Shown one piece after another: positions 1-7,377 of a stretch of 36,675 bases of DNA. Source of the stretch: Pseudomonadota bacterium (GTDB lineage: Bacteria; Pseudomonadota; Alphaproteobacteria; Rhizobiales; Xanthobacteraceae); contig JAEXYA010000071.1 of the NCBI GenBank assembly GCA_023451825.1, forward strand, positions 1 to 36,675, read 5' to 3'. A program made the position numbers and the translations under genes. The notes beneath the pieces were generated by a model. The model was not told the origin of the DNA, did no database searches, and saw only the letters and a list, made by a program, of their open reading frames with translations. Each line of letters starts with the position of its first letter. The first letter of the stretch is position 1.

Positions 1-1007
1 AGCCGTACATCTCGTCGGGCTTCAACGCCGGTTCGAACAACGCGACCGGTATCCCGCAGATCGCCTACACCGCTTCGTTCGGTAACGGCTTCTCGGCCAC
101 CATCTCGCTCGAAAACGCGTCGCCCTATCGCAACGCTGGTCTCTATAACAACCAGATCAACCTCGCTGCTCCGTTTGGCGGTGCTGCTGCTGTGACCTCG
201 GCCTACGGCACGTCGTCGAACACCTTCGCGGGTAACTCGTATGGCGGCAACCACATCCCGGACATCGTCGGCAACCTGCGCCTCGATCAGGCATGGGGCA
301 CGCTGCACTTCGCAGCTGCGATGCACACGATCACCCCGGGCTTCTACACCGGCTCGGCCACCAACCACGCGGATGACTCCTACGGCTTCGCTGTGACCGG
401 CGGCGTCGAGTTCAAGAACTTGCCCACCGGCGCAGGCGACACCTTGAAGCTCGAAGCCACCTACGGCAAGGGCGCAGCCAAGTACGTCTTCGGCGGCACC
501 ACCGACATCATTGGCGGCGGTCGTTATGCCAAGGCTGACGCCACCACCATCGGCTTCGGTTATGTGCTCGATGGCGTCTATGGCGCTAACGGCAGCCAAG
601 TTCAGCAGAGCGAAGCATGGGCAGTCAGTGCCTTCTACGAGCACTACTGGAACCCGGCTTGGCGCACCTCGGTGTTTGGTAACTACAGCCACATCTCCTA
701 CGGTGACGCAGGCAACGCGCTGCTGTTCGATGCGTTCCTGAACGGCCGCACGACCAACGGTGGTGCTCTGTCTGCTGGTACGACTGGCAACTTCGACCTC
801 GGCCTGACCCAGATCGGTACCCGTACCGCCTGGACCCCGGTCCGCAACCTGACCCTGTCGGCTCAGTTCACCTACAGCCGTCTGGAACAGAACCTCAATG
901 GCTTCTGGAGCGCTGCCGTCCCGGGTCGCGTGACCCCGGCTGGCGGTTACGCCCTCGGCAACCAGAACCACTACAACGGTTCGGTGCAGATCCTGCGCTC
1001 GTTCTAA
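1..1007 (+). CDS. Outer-membrane porin, Porin_2 family (5' part missing)
   Basis: The reading frame is open from the window edge (first full codon at base 3) to a TAA at 1005-1007, so the N-terminus and signal peptide lie outside. About 334 residues are visible. They are rich in Gly, Asn, Thr, Tyr and Ala with alternating polar and aromatic residues, as expected of transmembrane beta strands, and the chain ends in ...QILRSF, the terminal Phe typical of BAM-inserted outer-membrane proteins. The composition and the YGFAVTGGVEF-like strands match the Porin_2 family (PF02530) of Rhizobiales, usually around 480-530 aa, so roughly the C-terminal two thirds is here. Such porins form trimeric diffusion channels for small hydrophilic solutes. 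A GTG at 192 also opens this frame, but the upstream codons continue the same protein and it is not a real start. A strong terminator follows 40 bases downstream. Codon use is highly biased, suggesting strong expression. Confidence 0.93.
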   Translation, partial: PYISSGFNAGSNNATGIPQIAYTASFGNGFSATISLENASPYRNAGLYNNQINLAAPFGGAAAVTSAYGTSSNTFAGNSYGGNHIPDIVGNLRLDQAWGTLHFAAAMHTITPGFYTGSATNHADDSYGFAVTGGVEFKNLPTGAGDTLKLEATYGKGAAKYVFGGTTDIIGGGRYAKADATTIGFGYVLDGVYGANGSQVQQSEAWAVSAFYEHYWNPAWRTSVFGNYSHISYGDAGNALLFDAFLNGRTTNGGALSAGTTGNFDLGLTQIGTRTAWTPVRNLTLSAQFTYSRLEQNLNGFWSAAVPGRVTPAGGYALGNQNHYNGSVQILRSF

Positions 1008-1046
1008 TACCGACCGCCTCACGGCGATCGATATCTGAAACAGAAG

Positions 1047-1079
1047 TCCCCGGCGGGAAACCGCCGGGGATTTTTGTTT
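1047..1079 (+). terminator. Rho-independent terminator of the porin gene
   Basis: A perfect 10-bp stem (TCCCCGGCGG at 1047-1056, CCGCCGGGGA at 1061-1070) encloses a GAAA tetraloop and is followed at once by TTTTTGTTT. This is a textbook intrinsic terminator 40 bases after the porin stop codon. Confidence 0.93.
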
Positions 1080-1207
1080 GATGTGTCGCGAAGCAGGGAC
1101 GTTGTCAGGCATCGGCGCAGCGCGGCGTGGCTGACATCCTCGACGGCAAGGGGACCGAAGGTTATACCCGGCGCGTTTTCGTTGGCTCGATCAGAGATTT
1201 GCAGGTG

Positions 1208-3187
1208 ATGGCGCAGCCTATCGATCTTTTTCAAAGCGCTTTCGCCGCGTTTCAGCAGGGGCGCCTCCATGAGGCGGAGCGCGATTTGCGCAAGGTCCTG
1301 CGAAAAGCGCCCGATCATCTCGGCGCGCTGAATGTGCTGGCGATTGTCTATGTCACGCTCAAGCGCCACGCCGAAGCCGAGCCGCATTTGAAGGCCGCGC
1401 TCCGGATGCAGCCGCGTTCGGATGTGACGCTTTATAATTACGGTCTGGTGTTGAAGGCGTTGAACCGTCCGGATGAGGCCCTGTCGCGATTCACCGAGTC
1501 TCTGGCGCTCAACCCGAACAATGCCGAAACGCTCAACAATCGCGGCACGGTCTTGAACGATATCCGTGACTACACGGCAGCCCTTGCAGATTTCGACCGG
1601 GCGCTTGCGATTGATCCACGTCTTGCTGGCGCCCATTTCAATCGCAGCAAGTCACTCGCCGAATTGACGCGTTATGATGAAGCGCTGGCTGCATCCGACG
1701 CGGCACTCGCATTGCAGCCAGACATGGCCGAGGCCTGGTTCGGTCGCGGCTTCATCTTTGCCAAGCTGCGCCGTCCGGTGGAAGCTGTCGCCGCATATTT
1801 GCGGGCGCGCACACTGAAGCCGGATCTGCCGCTGCTTAAAGGCAATCTGTTGCATCAGAAGATGCTGGTCTGCGAATGGCACGGTATCGATGATCTCATC
1901 GCCGAGATCGAGACAGATCTCGCCGCCGGGAAACTCGCGGCCGAGCCGTTTGGTTGGCAAGGCATCGCAAGGTCCGAAGCGAGCCTGCAGCGCTGCGCCG
2001 AGCTCGCCAACGCTGCGCAATTCGGCAGAGCGCCGGTTTCCAAGGCCATCCAGCCGGTCGTGCAAAACGGACGGATCCGCGTCGGCTATCTCTCCGGTGA
2101 ATTCCGCGAGCAGGCGACTTCGCTATTGCTGGTGGGTGTGCTTGAGCAGCACGACAAGACTAAGTTTGAGATTGTCGCTTTTGACAATGGCTTTGACGAT
2201 GCCGGACCGACGCGCCGGCGCATCAATCGTGCGGTGGACCGCGTCATCGACATTTCGGCGATGGGCGATGTCGCGGCCACATCGGCGATCCGCGCTGAGA
2301 ACATCGACATTCTCGTCAATCTCAACGGCTATTTCGGCGCTCAACGTAATGGCGTCTTTGCGCGCCGCGCGGCGCCCATTCAAGTCAACTATCTTGGCTT
2401 TCCCGGCACGCTCGGCGCCGGTTTCATGGACTACATCATTGCCGATCCGCATGTGCTGCCGGCTGAACACCGCCGCTTTTATAGCGAGAAGGTCGCATGG
2501 CTCCCACATTGCTATCAGGCCAATGATGATCGTCGCGACATTGCCGTTAACGTGCCGACGCGCGCCGATTGCGGCCTTCCCAATGGCTTCGTGTTCTGCT
2601 GTTTCAACAATGCCTACAAGATCACGCCCACGGTTTTTGATGTCTGGATGCGGATATTGACCGCAGTCGAAGGCAGCGTTCTCTGGCTGCTCGATGACAG
2701 CGAGGCTGCTGTCGCCAATCTTCGCCGCGAAGCGCGAGAGCGTGGCGTCGATCCCGATAGGCTGATCTTCGCAACGCGATTGCCGCCTGCCGAACATCTG
2801 GCGCGGCATCGCTGCGCCGATCTGTTTCTGGATACGCTACCCTATAATGCGCATACGACCGCAAGCGATGCGCTATGGGCGGGACTGCCGCTGCTCACTT
2901 GCGAAGGGCAGACTTTTGCAGGCCGTGTCGCCGCGAGCCTGCTCCGTGCGATCGATCTGCCCGAATTAATCGCGAAAGACGGCGTTGATTTCGAGCGCCG
3001 TGCCATCGAACTTGCCCGAGATCCCGAGCAACTCTTTAAAATTCGCGCGAAACTTGCGCGTGGTCGTTCCACTGCGCCGCTTTTCAACACCGGCCGTTCG
3101 ACGCGCGCCATCGAGGCGGCCTTCCGCGTGATGCAGGAGCGGCGACTGGCCGGGTTGGCGCCGCAGCATTTCGCTGTAACTGCCTAA
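1208..3187 (+). CDS. TPR-repeat protein with SPINDLY/OGT-type glycosyltransferase domain (GT41)
   Basis: Predicted 659-aa cytoplasmic protein. Residues about 1-240 are tandem TPR repeats (motifs such as LNNRGTVLNDIRDYTAALADF and AHFNRSKSLAELTRYDEAL). Residues about 285-640 match the Glyco_transf_41 domain of SPINDLY and O-GlcNAc transferases: IRVGYLSGEF, NLNGYFG, PIQVNYLGFPGT, FCCFNNAYKITP, and the FLDTLPYNAHTTASDALWAG nucleotide-sugar signature. The lysine matching human OGT Lys842 is present (K471), but the position matching His498 (GNHPTS in OGT) is Gln302 (REQATS). The family transfers sugars from UDP or GDP donors to Ser/Thr; donor and targets here are unknown. I chose ATG 1208 because the TPR fold begins directly after it; a GTG at 1127 would add 27 residues of unlikely sequence. 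Monocistronic, between the porin terminator and a candidate hairpin at 3328. Confidence 0.88.
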   Translation: MAQPIDLFQSAFAAFQQGRLHEAERDLRKVLRKAPDHLGALNVLAIVYVTLKRHAEAEPHLKAALRMQPRSDVTLYNYGLVLKALNRPDEALSRFTESLALNPNNAETLNNRGTVLNDIRDYTAALADFDRALAIDPRLAGAHFNRSKSLAELTRYDEALAASDAALALQPDMAEAWFGRGFIFAKLRRPVEAVAAYLRARTLKPDLPLLKGNLLHQKMLVCEWHGIDDLIAEIETDLAAGKLAAEPFGWQGIARSEASLQRCAELANAAQFGRAPVSKAIQPVVQNGRIRVGYLSGEFREQATSLLLVGVLEQHDKTKFEIVAFDNGFDDAGPTRRRINRAVDRVIDISAMGDVAATSAIRAENIDILVNLNGYFGAQRNGVFARRAAPIQVNYLGFPGTLGAGFMDYIIADPHVLPAEHRRFYSEKVAWLPHCYQANDDRRDIAVNVPTRADCGLPNGFVFCCFNNAYKITPTVFDVWMRILTAVEGSVLWLLDDSEAAVANLRREARERGVDPDRLIFATRLPPAEHLARHRCADLFLDTLPYNAHTTASDALWAGLPLLTCEGQTFAGRVAASLLRAIDLPELIAKDGVDFERRAIELARDPEQLFKIRAKLARGRSTAPLFNTGRSTRAIEAAFRVMQERRLAGLAPQHFAVTA

Positions 3188-3327
3188 CCCGCAACAATAA
3201 AAGTTATTATCTGAGTAGATCAGGTATTGCGCTCAACGATCTGGCTCATGTAATCTTTTTCTCGCGCAGCCGCGAATTTCACGGCCCTGTCTTTTCGAAG
3301 ACACGCAGACTTTATGTAGACCTCCGA

Positions 3328-3361
3328 AGCCATCGGCGATGCCCCGCCGGTGGCTTTTCGG
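3328..3361 (+). terminator. Possible terminator after the TPR glycosyltransferase
   Basis: AGCCATCGGC (3328-3337) pairs with GCCGGTGGCT (3346-3355) through one G-T pair, around an 8-base loop, followed by TTTCGGCTTTT. The tail is interrupted and it lies 140 bases beyond the stop codon, so this is a moderate candidate. Confidence 0.45.
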
Positions 3362-3662
3362 CTTTTGGAGCGCGGCTCAGTTGGCAAGGACCAGCAATGC
3401 TTGTCGCGAATCAAAATTTGCGTGCACGCGGTAGCAAGGTAGGCTTTTCTGGGGCTGGGCTTAACGGCTTGTTAATGCCTTGTTTGCCGTTCGCGCGGCG
3501 ATCGCCGATTCGAGCAACCCCCTCAAAACGCAGTGGAATCGCTGCCCGGGTGGGTGGCAATGCCCGCTCGATTCCGACGCATTTGTCTCACGATTGTGGC
3601 GCATTGATCCCGCGCGCATAGCAGTTCTGCCGTGCTATCTGGCAGAAATTGCTCATGAATTC

Positions 3663-3691
3663 TTGATTTTTGGAATTGTTGTGGCTAAAAA
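3663..3691 (+). promoter_or_regulatory. Candidate sigma70-type promoter of the 68-aa gene
   Basis: TTGATT (3663-3668), a 17-base spacer, then TAAAAA (3686-3691). Each hexamer matches 4 of 6 consensus bases. Transcription would begin near 3698, giving a leader of about 20 bases that carries GGAGAG before the ATG at 3717. Confidence 0.5.
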
Positions 3692-3716
3692 GCGCAGATC
3701 GTGGAGAGTATGAATT

Positions 3717-3923
3717 ATGGCGCATAACTACGCAATCAATGACGACGTCCACCACCAGCTGCAGGGTCCGCAGGGCCGCACCGGTGCCCGTGAGCGCGCG
3801 ATCTACACCATCACCGGTCGCCTGCCGATCGAAGCCGATGGCCGCGCCCGCTACCGTATTCGCAGCAAGGCTGATAACGTCGAGCGCGTCGTGACCGAAG
3901 AGCAGATCAGCCCGCTCGGCTGA
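3717..3923 (+). CDS. Small hypothetical protein, 68 aa
   Basis: The ATG at 3717 is preceded by GGAGAG at a suitable distance and by a candidate promoter; a stem-loop follows the stop. The product is a short, soluble, basic and polar protein (starts MAHNYAINDD, ends TEEQISPLG) with Arg-rich stretches RTGARERAIY and GRARYRIRSK and no membrane segment, signal peptide or cysteine. Codon use resembles the flanking genes with strong third-position G/C, and the TITGRLPIEADGRARYRI stretch alternates like a small beta sheet, which supports a real gene. I do not recognise a named family or function. It stands alone between the TPR glycosyltransferase and the LysR regulator, with no operon partner. Confidence 0.72.
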   Translation: MAHNYAINDDVHHQLQGPQGRTGARERAIYTITGRLPIEADGRARYRIRSKADNVERVVTEEQISPLG

Positions 3924-3936
3924 TATTGTCGCCGCC

Positions 3937-3959
3937 CGCCATCGGTGGTTCCGATGGCG
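3937..3959 (+). terminator. Hairpin after the 68-aa gene, possible terminator
   Basis: A perfect 9-bp stem CGCCATCGG / CCGATGGCG with a 5-base loop lies 14 bases after the stop. There is no clean U-tract behind it, so it may act as a 3' stabilising hairpin rather than a full terminator. Confidence 0.45.
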
Positions 3960-4174
3960 CGGCCGGCCCCCGTTTCCTTCCTCCTCATCATCGATCGTTA
4001 TGCGGGCTCGGCCATATGGTCGGGCCGCAATGCTTATTGGTGACAGGTGCGTCATCGCGCCGCTTGCTGCGGGTTGCAGCCCATGCGCGCTGCGCCTTAT
4101 GTTGATGTGCGGGGACGGACACCATCCAGGCCACACACGCGATCGCGTGCCGGACCTCGAACCTTGTGGCTGCC

Positions 4175-4178
4175 GGAG
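4175..4178 (+). promoter_or_regulatory. Ribosome-binding site that decides the TTG start of the LysR gene
   Basis: GGAG lies 10 bases before TTG 4189, which gives a protein beginning MIDKLELLLSLAKERHFG, the usual N-terminus of LysR winged-helix domains. The earlier in-frame ATG codons, from 4000 on, would add a tail with no LysR similarity. Confidence 0.55.
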
Positions 4179-4188
4179 CGAGACGCCC

Positions 4189-5088
4189 TTGATCGATAAG
4201 CTCGAATTACTGCTGTCCCTTGCCAAGGAGCGCCATTTCGGCCGCGCCGCCGAGGCTTGCGGCGTGACGCAGCCGACCATGTCCACCAGCCTCAAGCAGC
4301 TCGAGGACATGCTCGGCGTGATGCTGGTGCAGCGTGGTTCGCGCTTCCAGGGCTTTACGCCCGAAGGCGAGCGCGCGCTGGATTGGGCCCGCCGCATCGT
4401 CGGCGATACCCGCGCCATGAAGCAGGAGATCAACGGGCTCAAGGACAGCCTGTCCGGCGAGATCCGCATCGCCGCGATTCCCACCGTGCTGGGCATGGTG
4501 GCATCGCTGACCACGCCGTTCCGCGCCAGGCATCCGGACGTTCAATTCCGCATCGTGTCCTGCACATCGGCCGCGGTGCTCGGTCTCCTCGAAAATCTCG
4601 AAGTTGATGCCGGCCTGACCTATATCGAGAACGAGCCGCTCGGAAAGGTGCGTTCGATCCCGCTCTACAAGGAGAGTTATCGCCTGCTGACCTCCCCGGA
4701 CGGGATGTTCGGCGATCGTAAGCAGGTCACCTGGGCCGAAGTCGGCCAGGTGCCACTCTGCCTCCTGACGCCCGACATGCAGAACCGCCGCATCATCGAC
4801 CGCGCACTGAAGTCAGTCGGCGCCGAGGCGCGGCCGACGCTGACGTCGAATTCCATTATCGTGTTGTATACACACGTGAAAACCGGCCGATGGGCCAGCG
4901 TGATGCCGGCAAAGCTGGCCGAAACGCTGGGGCTCACATCCAGTGGTTCCGTCCGCATGATCCCGATCGTCGATCCCATCGTGAATTATGGTGTGGGCCT
5001 GGTGGTTCCGCAGCGCGATCCGATGACGCCGCTGGTGGCTGCCTTGGTGCAGGTCGCCCGCGAAGTGGCGCCGTCTCTGGAAAGCTGA
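4189..5088 (+). CDS. LysR-family transcriptional regulator, likely of the fds formate dehydrogenase operon
   Basis: A 299-aa protein of normal LysR length. The N-terminal winged helix-turn-helix spans about residues 1-60 (LLSLAKERHFGRAAEACGVT, then QPTMSTSLKQLEDMLGVMLV). It is followed by a linker helix and a LysR substrate-binding domain from about residue 88 (GEIRIAAIPTVLGMVASLTT). The gene lies directly upstream of, and in the same direction as, fdsGBA-fdhD-fdsD, an arrangement known for LysR regulators of fds operons. A T-N11-A dyad at 5283-5297 is a candidate binding site. The inducer is not visible in the sequence; formate is a guess. The TTG start is chosen for fit to the family and for its upstream GGAG. 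Control of fds is inferred from position. Confidence 0.87.
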   Translation: MIDKLELLLSLAKERHFGRAAEACGVTQPTMSTSLKQLEDMLGVMLVQRGSRFQGFTPEGERALDWARRIVGDTRAMKQEINGLKDSLSGEIRIAAIPTVLGMVASLTTPFRARHPDVQFRIVSCTSAAVLGLLENLEVDAGLTYIENEPLGKVRSIPLYKESYRLLTSPDGMFGDRKQVTWAEVGQVPLCLLTPDMQNRRIIDRALKSVGAEARPTLTSNSIIVLYTHVKTGRWASVMPAKLAETLGLTSSGSVRMIPIVDPIVNYGVGLVVPQRDPMTPLVAALVQVAREVAPSLES

Positions 5089-5097
5089 AGCTCGACC

Positions 5098-5185
5098 GTA
5101 GGGCGGATTAGCCGAAGGCGTAATCCGCCGCGGAGCCTCCACTATGAACTCGGCCGGCGGATTACGCTTCGCTAATCCGCCCTAC
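5098..5185. repeat. Palindromic intergenic repeat (GTAGGGCGGATTAGC family)
   Basis: Left arm at 5098-5130 (GTAGGGCGGATTAGCCGAAG...) and right arm at 5155-5185 (CGGCGGATTACGCTTCGCTA...) are near-perfect reverse complements around a short centre, so the transcript would fold into a long hairpin. Elements with this TAGGGCGGATTA sequence are scattered in many proteobacterial genomes. It sits between the LysR gene and fdsG and could attenuate read-through. Confidence 0.85.
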
Positions 5186-5282
5186 GTCACGGCCCGCCCG
5201 CGCGACCTGCGTCAAAATGGCAAGTCCCGCCAATCGCTTGATGCCTTTTCCGTATCGCAGCATGAGACAGCTTTATTGATCT

Positions 5283-5297
5283 TTGGATCGATTCCAA
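5283..5297. promoter_or_regulatory. Candidate LysR-type operator upstream of fdsG
   Basis: TTGGATCGATTCCAA is an inverted repeat (TTGGA / TCCAA, 5-base centre) and fits T-N11-A (T5284 to A5296). A further TTCCAAT follows at 5298-5304, as expected for an extended LysR-regulator footprint. It lies about 45-55 bases before the fdsG start. Inferred from sequence symmetry and context only. Confidence 0.45.
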
Positions 5298-5339
5298 TTC
5301 CAATCGGTTCTTCAAGATTACTCAATAGAGTGCCACGGG

Positions 5340-5816
5340 ATGAACGCTGTTTACGAACCATGGAGCGCCGCGCGCTGCACCGAGATCATCGGAGCCCACG
5401 CGCATGTTGAAGGCGGGGTAATTGTTATCCTGCACGCCATCCAGGATGCCTTTGGCTATGTTCCGGAACCGGCCGTTCCGATGATCGCCGAGGCGCGCAA
5501 CCTGTCGCGTGCCGAGGTCCATGGCGTGTTCACCTTCTATCACGACTTCCGCCACGAACCGGCCGGCAAGCGGGTGCTGAAAATCTGTCGCGCTGAGGCC
5601 TGCCAGGCTGCCGGCGGCGATGCGCTCGCGGCGCGTGCGGAGCAGATGCTCGGCGTCAAGCTGGGCGACACAACGGCCGATGATCGCGTGACGCTGCAGC
5701 CGATTTATTGCCTCGGCCTCTGCGCCACTGCGCCGTCGGCCATGCTCGATGGCAAACTGGTCGGTCGCCTCGACGAGAAGCGCATGGATGCGCTGGTTGC
5801 GGAGGCACAGCGATGA
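5340..5816 (+). CDS. fdsG: NAD-dependent formate dehydrogenase, gamma subunit
   Basis: A 158-aa NuoE-like subunit with a thioredoxin-like fold carrying one [2Fe-2S] cluster. The four ligands are visible as C83-x4-C88 (KICRAEAC) and C124-x3-C128 (CLGLC). In the Fds complex FdsG passes electrons towards the FMN/NADH site in FdsB. The N-terminal helical part (HVEGGVIVILHAIQDAFGYV) is typical of NuoE. ATG 5340 is chosen because the family usually starts just before this helix; a TTG at 5283 in the same frame would fall inside the candidate LysR operator. The stop overlaps the fdsB start by 4 bases (ATGA at 5813-5816), showing translational coupling. First gene of the operon. Confidence 0.95.
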   Translation: MNAVYEPWSAARCTEIIGAHAHVEGGVIVILHAIQDAFGYVPEPAVPMIAEARNLSRAEVHGVFTFYHDFRHEPAGKRVLKICRAEACQAAGGDALAARAEQMLGVKLGDTTADDRVTLQPIYCLGLCATAPSAMLDGKLVGRLDEKRMDALVAEAQR

Positions 5817-7366
5817 CCTTGAAGATTTATATTCCCCGCGATGCTGCAGCCGTTTGCGTCGGTGCCGATGAACTGGTGACTGCGTTCGAAGCTCAGGCTG
5901 CGGAGCGCAAGCTCGATATCGAAATCGTGCGCAACGGTTCGCGCGGACTCCTCTGGCTCGAGCCGATGGTTGAAGTCGTTACGCCGAAGGGGCGCGTCGC
6001 TTTCGGTCCGGTCGAGGACAAGGATGTCGCCTCTGTTCTCGATGCGATGATCGCCGATGGCCCGCATGAGCTGCGCCTCGGTATCGCCGACGACATCACC
6101 TGGCTGAAGAAGCAGACTCGTCTCACTTTCGTCCGCTGCGGCGTAGTCGATCCGCGCTCGGTCGTCGATTACGAAGCGCATGGCGGCTATAAAGGGCTCG
6201 CGCGCGCGCTGACGCTTGATGGCGCCGGCATCATCGCCGATGTCACCACCTCCGGCCTGCGCGGCCGCGGCGGTGCGGGCTTCCCCACCGGCATCAAGTG
6301 GAAGACCGTCGCCGACACCAAGGCCGATCGTAAATTCATCGTCTGCAATGCGGACGAGGGCGACAGCGGCACTTTTGCCGACCGCATGATCATGGAAGGC
6401 GATCCCTTCGTGGTGATCGAAGGCATGACCATCGCCGGCGTCGCTGTCGGCGCGACCAAGGGCTACATCTATATCCGCTCGGAATATCCGCACGCGGTCG
6501 AGGCGATGAATGCGGGCATCGCAGCCGCGAAGCGCGCCGGCTGGCTTGGTGACAAGATCAAGGGCTCGGCGCATTCGTTCGATCTGGAAGTCCGCGTCGG
6601 CGCTGGCGCTTATGTCTGCGGCGAGGAGACCTCGCTGCTGGAGTCACTCGAAGGTCGTCGCGGCCTCGTCCGCGCCAAGCCGCCGCTGCCGGCGCATAAG
6701 GGCCTGTTCGGCAAACCGACCGTCATCAACAACGTGCTGTCCTTCGCGGCCATCCCGTTCATCCTCGATAACGGCGCCAAGGCTTACGCCGATTACGGCA
6801 TGGGCCGTTCGCGCGGCACGATGCCGATCCAGCTCGCCGGCAATGTGAAGTTCGGCGGGTTGTTCGAAGTCGCTTTCGGCATCACGCTGGGCGAACTCGT
6901 CGATGACATCGGTGGCGGCACCTTCACCGGCAAGCCGGTGCGTGCGGTGCAGGTCGGTGGACCGCTCGGCGCTTACTTCCCGCGGGAATTGTTCGACACG
7001 CCGTTCGATTATGAAGCTTTCGCCAAGCGCGACGGCCTGATCGGCCATGGCGGCATCGTGATTTTCGATGATAGCGTCGACATGTCGAAGCAAGCGCGCT
7101 TTGCCATGGAATTCTGCGCCATCGAATCCTGCGGCAAGTGCACGCCTTGCCGCATCGGCTCCACCCGCGGTGTCGAGACCATCGACAAGATCCGCCGCGG
7201 TGAACGCGTTGCCGAAAATATCGCCGTGCTGGAAGACCTCTCCAACACCATGAAATTCGGCTCGCTCTGCGCGCTGGGCGGCTTCACGCCGTATCCGGTG
7301 ATGAGCGCGCTCAAGCACTTCCCCAATGATTTCGGCCCGGCGCCGCAAATCCAGGCCGCAGAGTAA
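5813..7366 (+). CDS. fdsB: NAD-dependent formate dehydrogenase, beta subunit (FMN/NAD-binding)
   Basis: A 517-aa NuoF-like subunit where FMN reduces NAD+. The N-terminal ~100 residues form a thioredoxin-like domain. The FMN-binding glycine loop GRGGAGFPTGIKW begins at residue 151 and the NAD-binding GAGAYVCGEETSLLESLEG stretch follows near 265. The C-terminal [4Fe-4S] ligands are C440-G-K-C443-T-P-C446 plus C486. It overlaps fdsG by ATGA, and 11 bases separate its stop from the fdsA ATG. The length matches Fds beta subunits, which carry this N-terminal extension over NuoF. All cofactor motifs are intact. Confidence 0.96.
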   Translation: MTLKIYIPRDAAAVCVGADELVTAFEAQAAERKLDIEIVRNGSRGLLWLEPMVEVVTPKGRVAFGPVEDKDVASVLDAMIADGPHELRLGIADDITWLKKQTRLTFVRCGVVDPRSVVDYEAHGGYKGLARALTLDGAGIIADVTTSGLRGRGGAGFPTGIKWKTVADTKADRKFIVCNADEGDSGTFADRMIMEGDPFVVIEGMTIAGVAVGATKGYIYIRSEYPHAVEAMNAGIAAAKRAGWLGDKIKGSAHSFDLEVRVGAGAYVCGEETSLLESLEGRRGLVRAKPPLPAHKGLFGKPTVINNVLSFAAIPFILDNGAKAYADYGMGRSRGTMPIQLAGNVKFGGLFEVAFGITLGELVDDIGGGTFTGKPVRAVQVGGPLGAYFPRELFDTPFDYEAFAKRDGLIGHGGIVIFDDSVDMSKQARFAMEFCAIESCGKCTPCRIGSTRGVETIDKIRRGERVAENIAVLEDLSNTMKFGSLCALGGFTPYPVMSALKHFPNDFGPAPQIQAAE

Positions 7367-7377
7367 AGGAGCACACC

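Larger units (their letters stand above)
3188..3716. other. 529-base non-coding stretch
   Basis: No reading frame here has protein-like composition or a convincing start. It holds a terminator-like hairpin (3328-3361), a small imperfect hairpin near 3457-3478 (GGCTTAAC / GTTAATGCC), and a sigma70-like promoter just before the next gene (3663-3691). It is less G+C-rich than the flanking genes. A small RNA cannot be excluded from the sequence alone. Confidence 0.6.

Noticed and set aside
3397..3621. Possible 74-aa gene in the long non-coding stretch
   Set aside because: The sequence has no ribosome-binding site, odd composition and no recognisable fold; a 77-aa frame overlapping it is no better.
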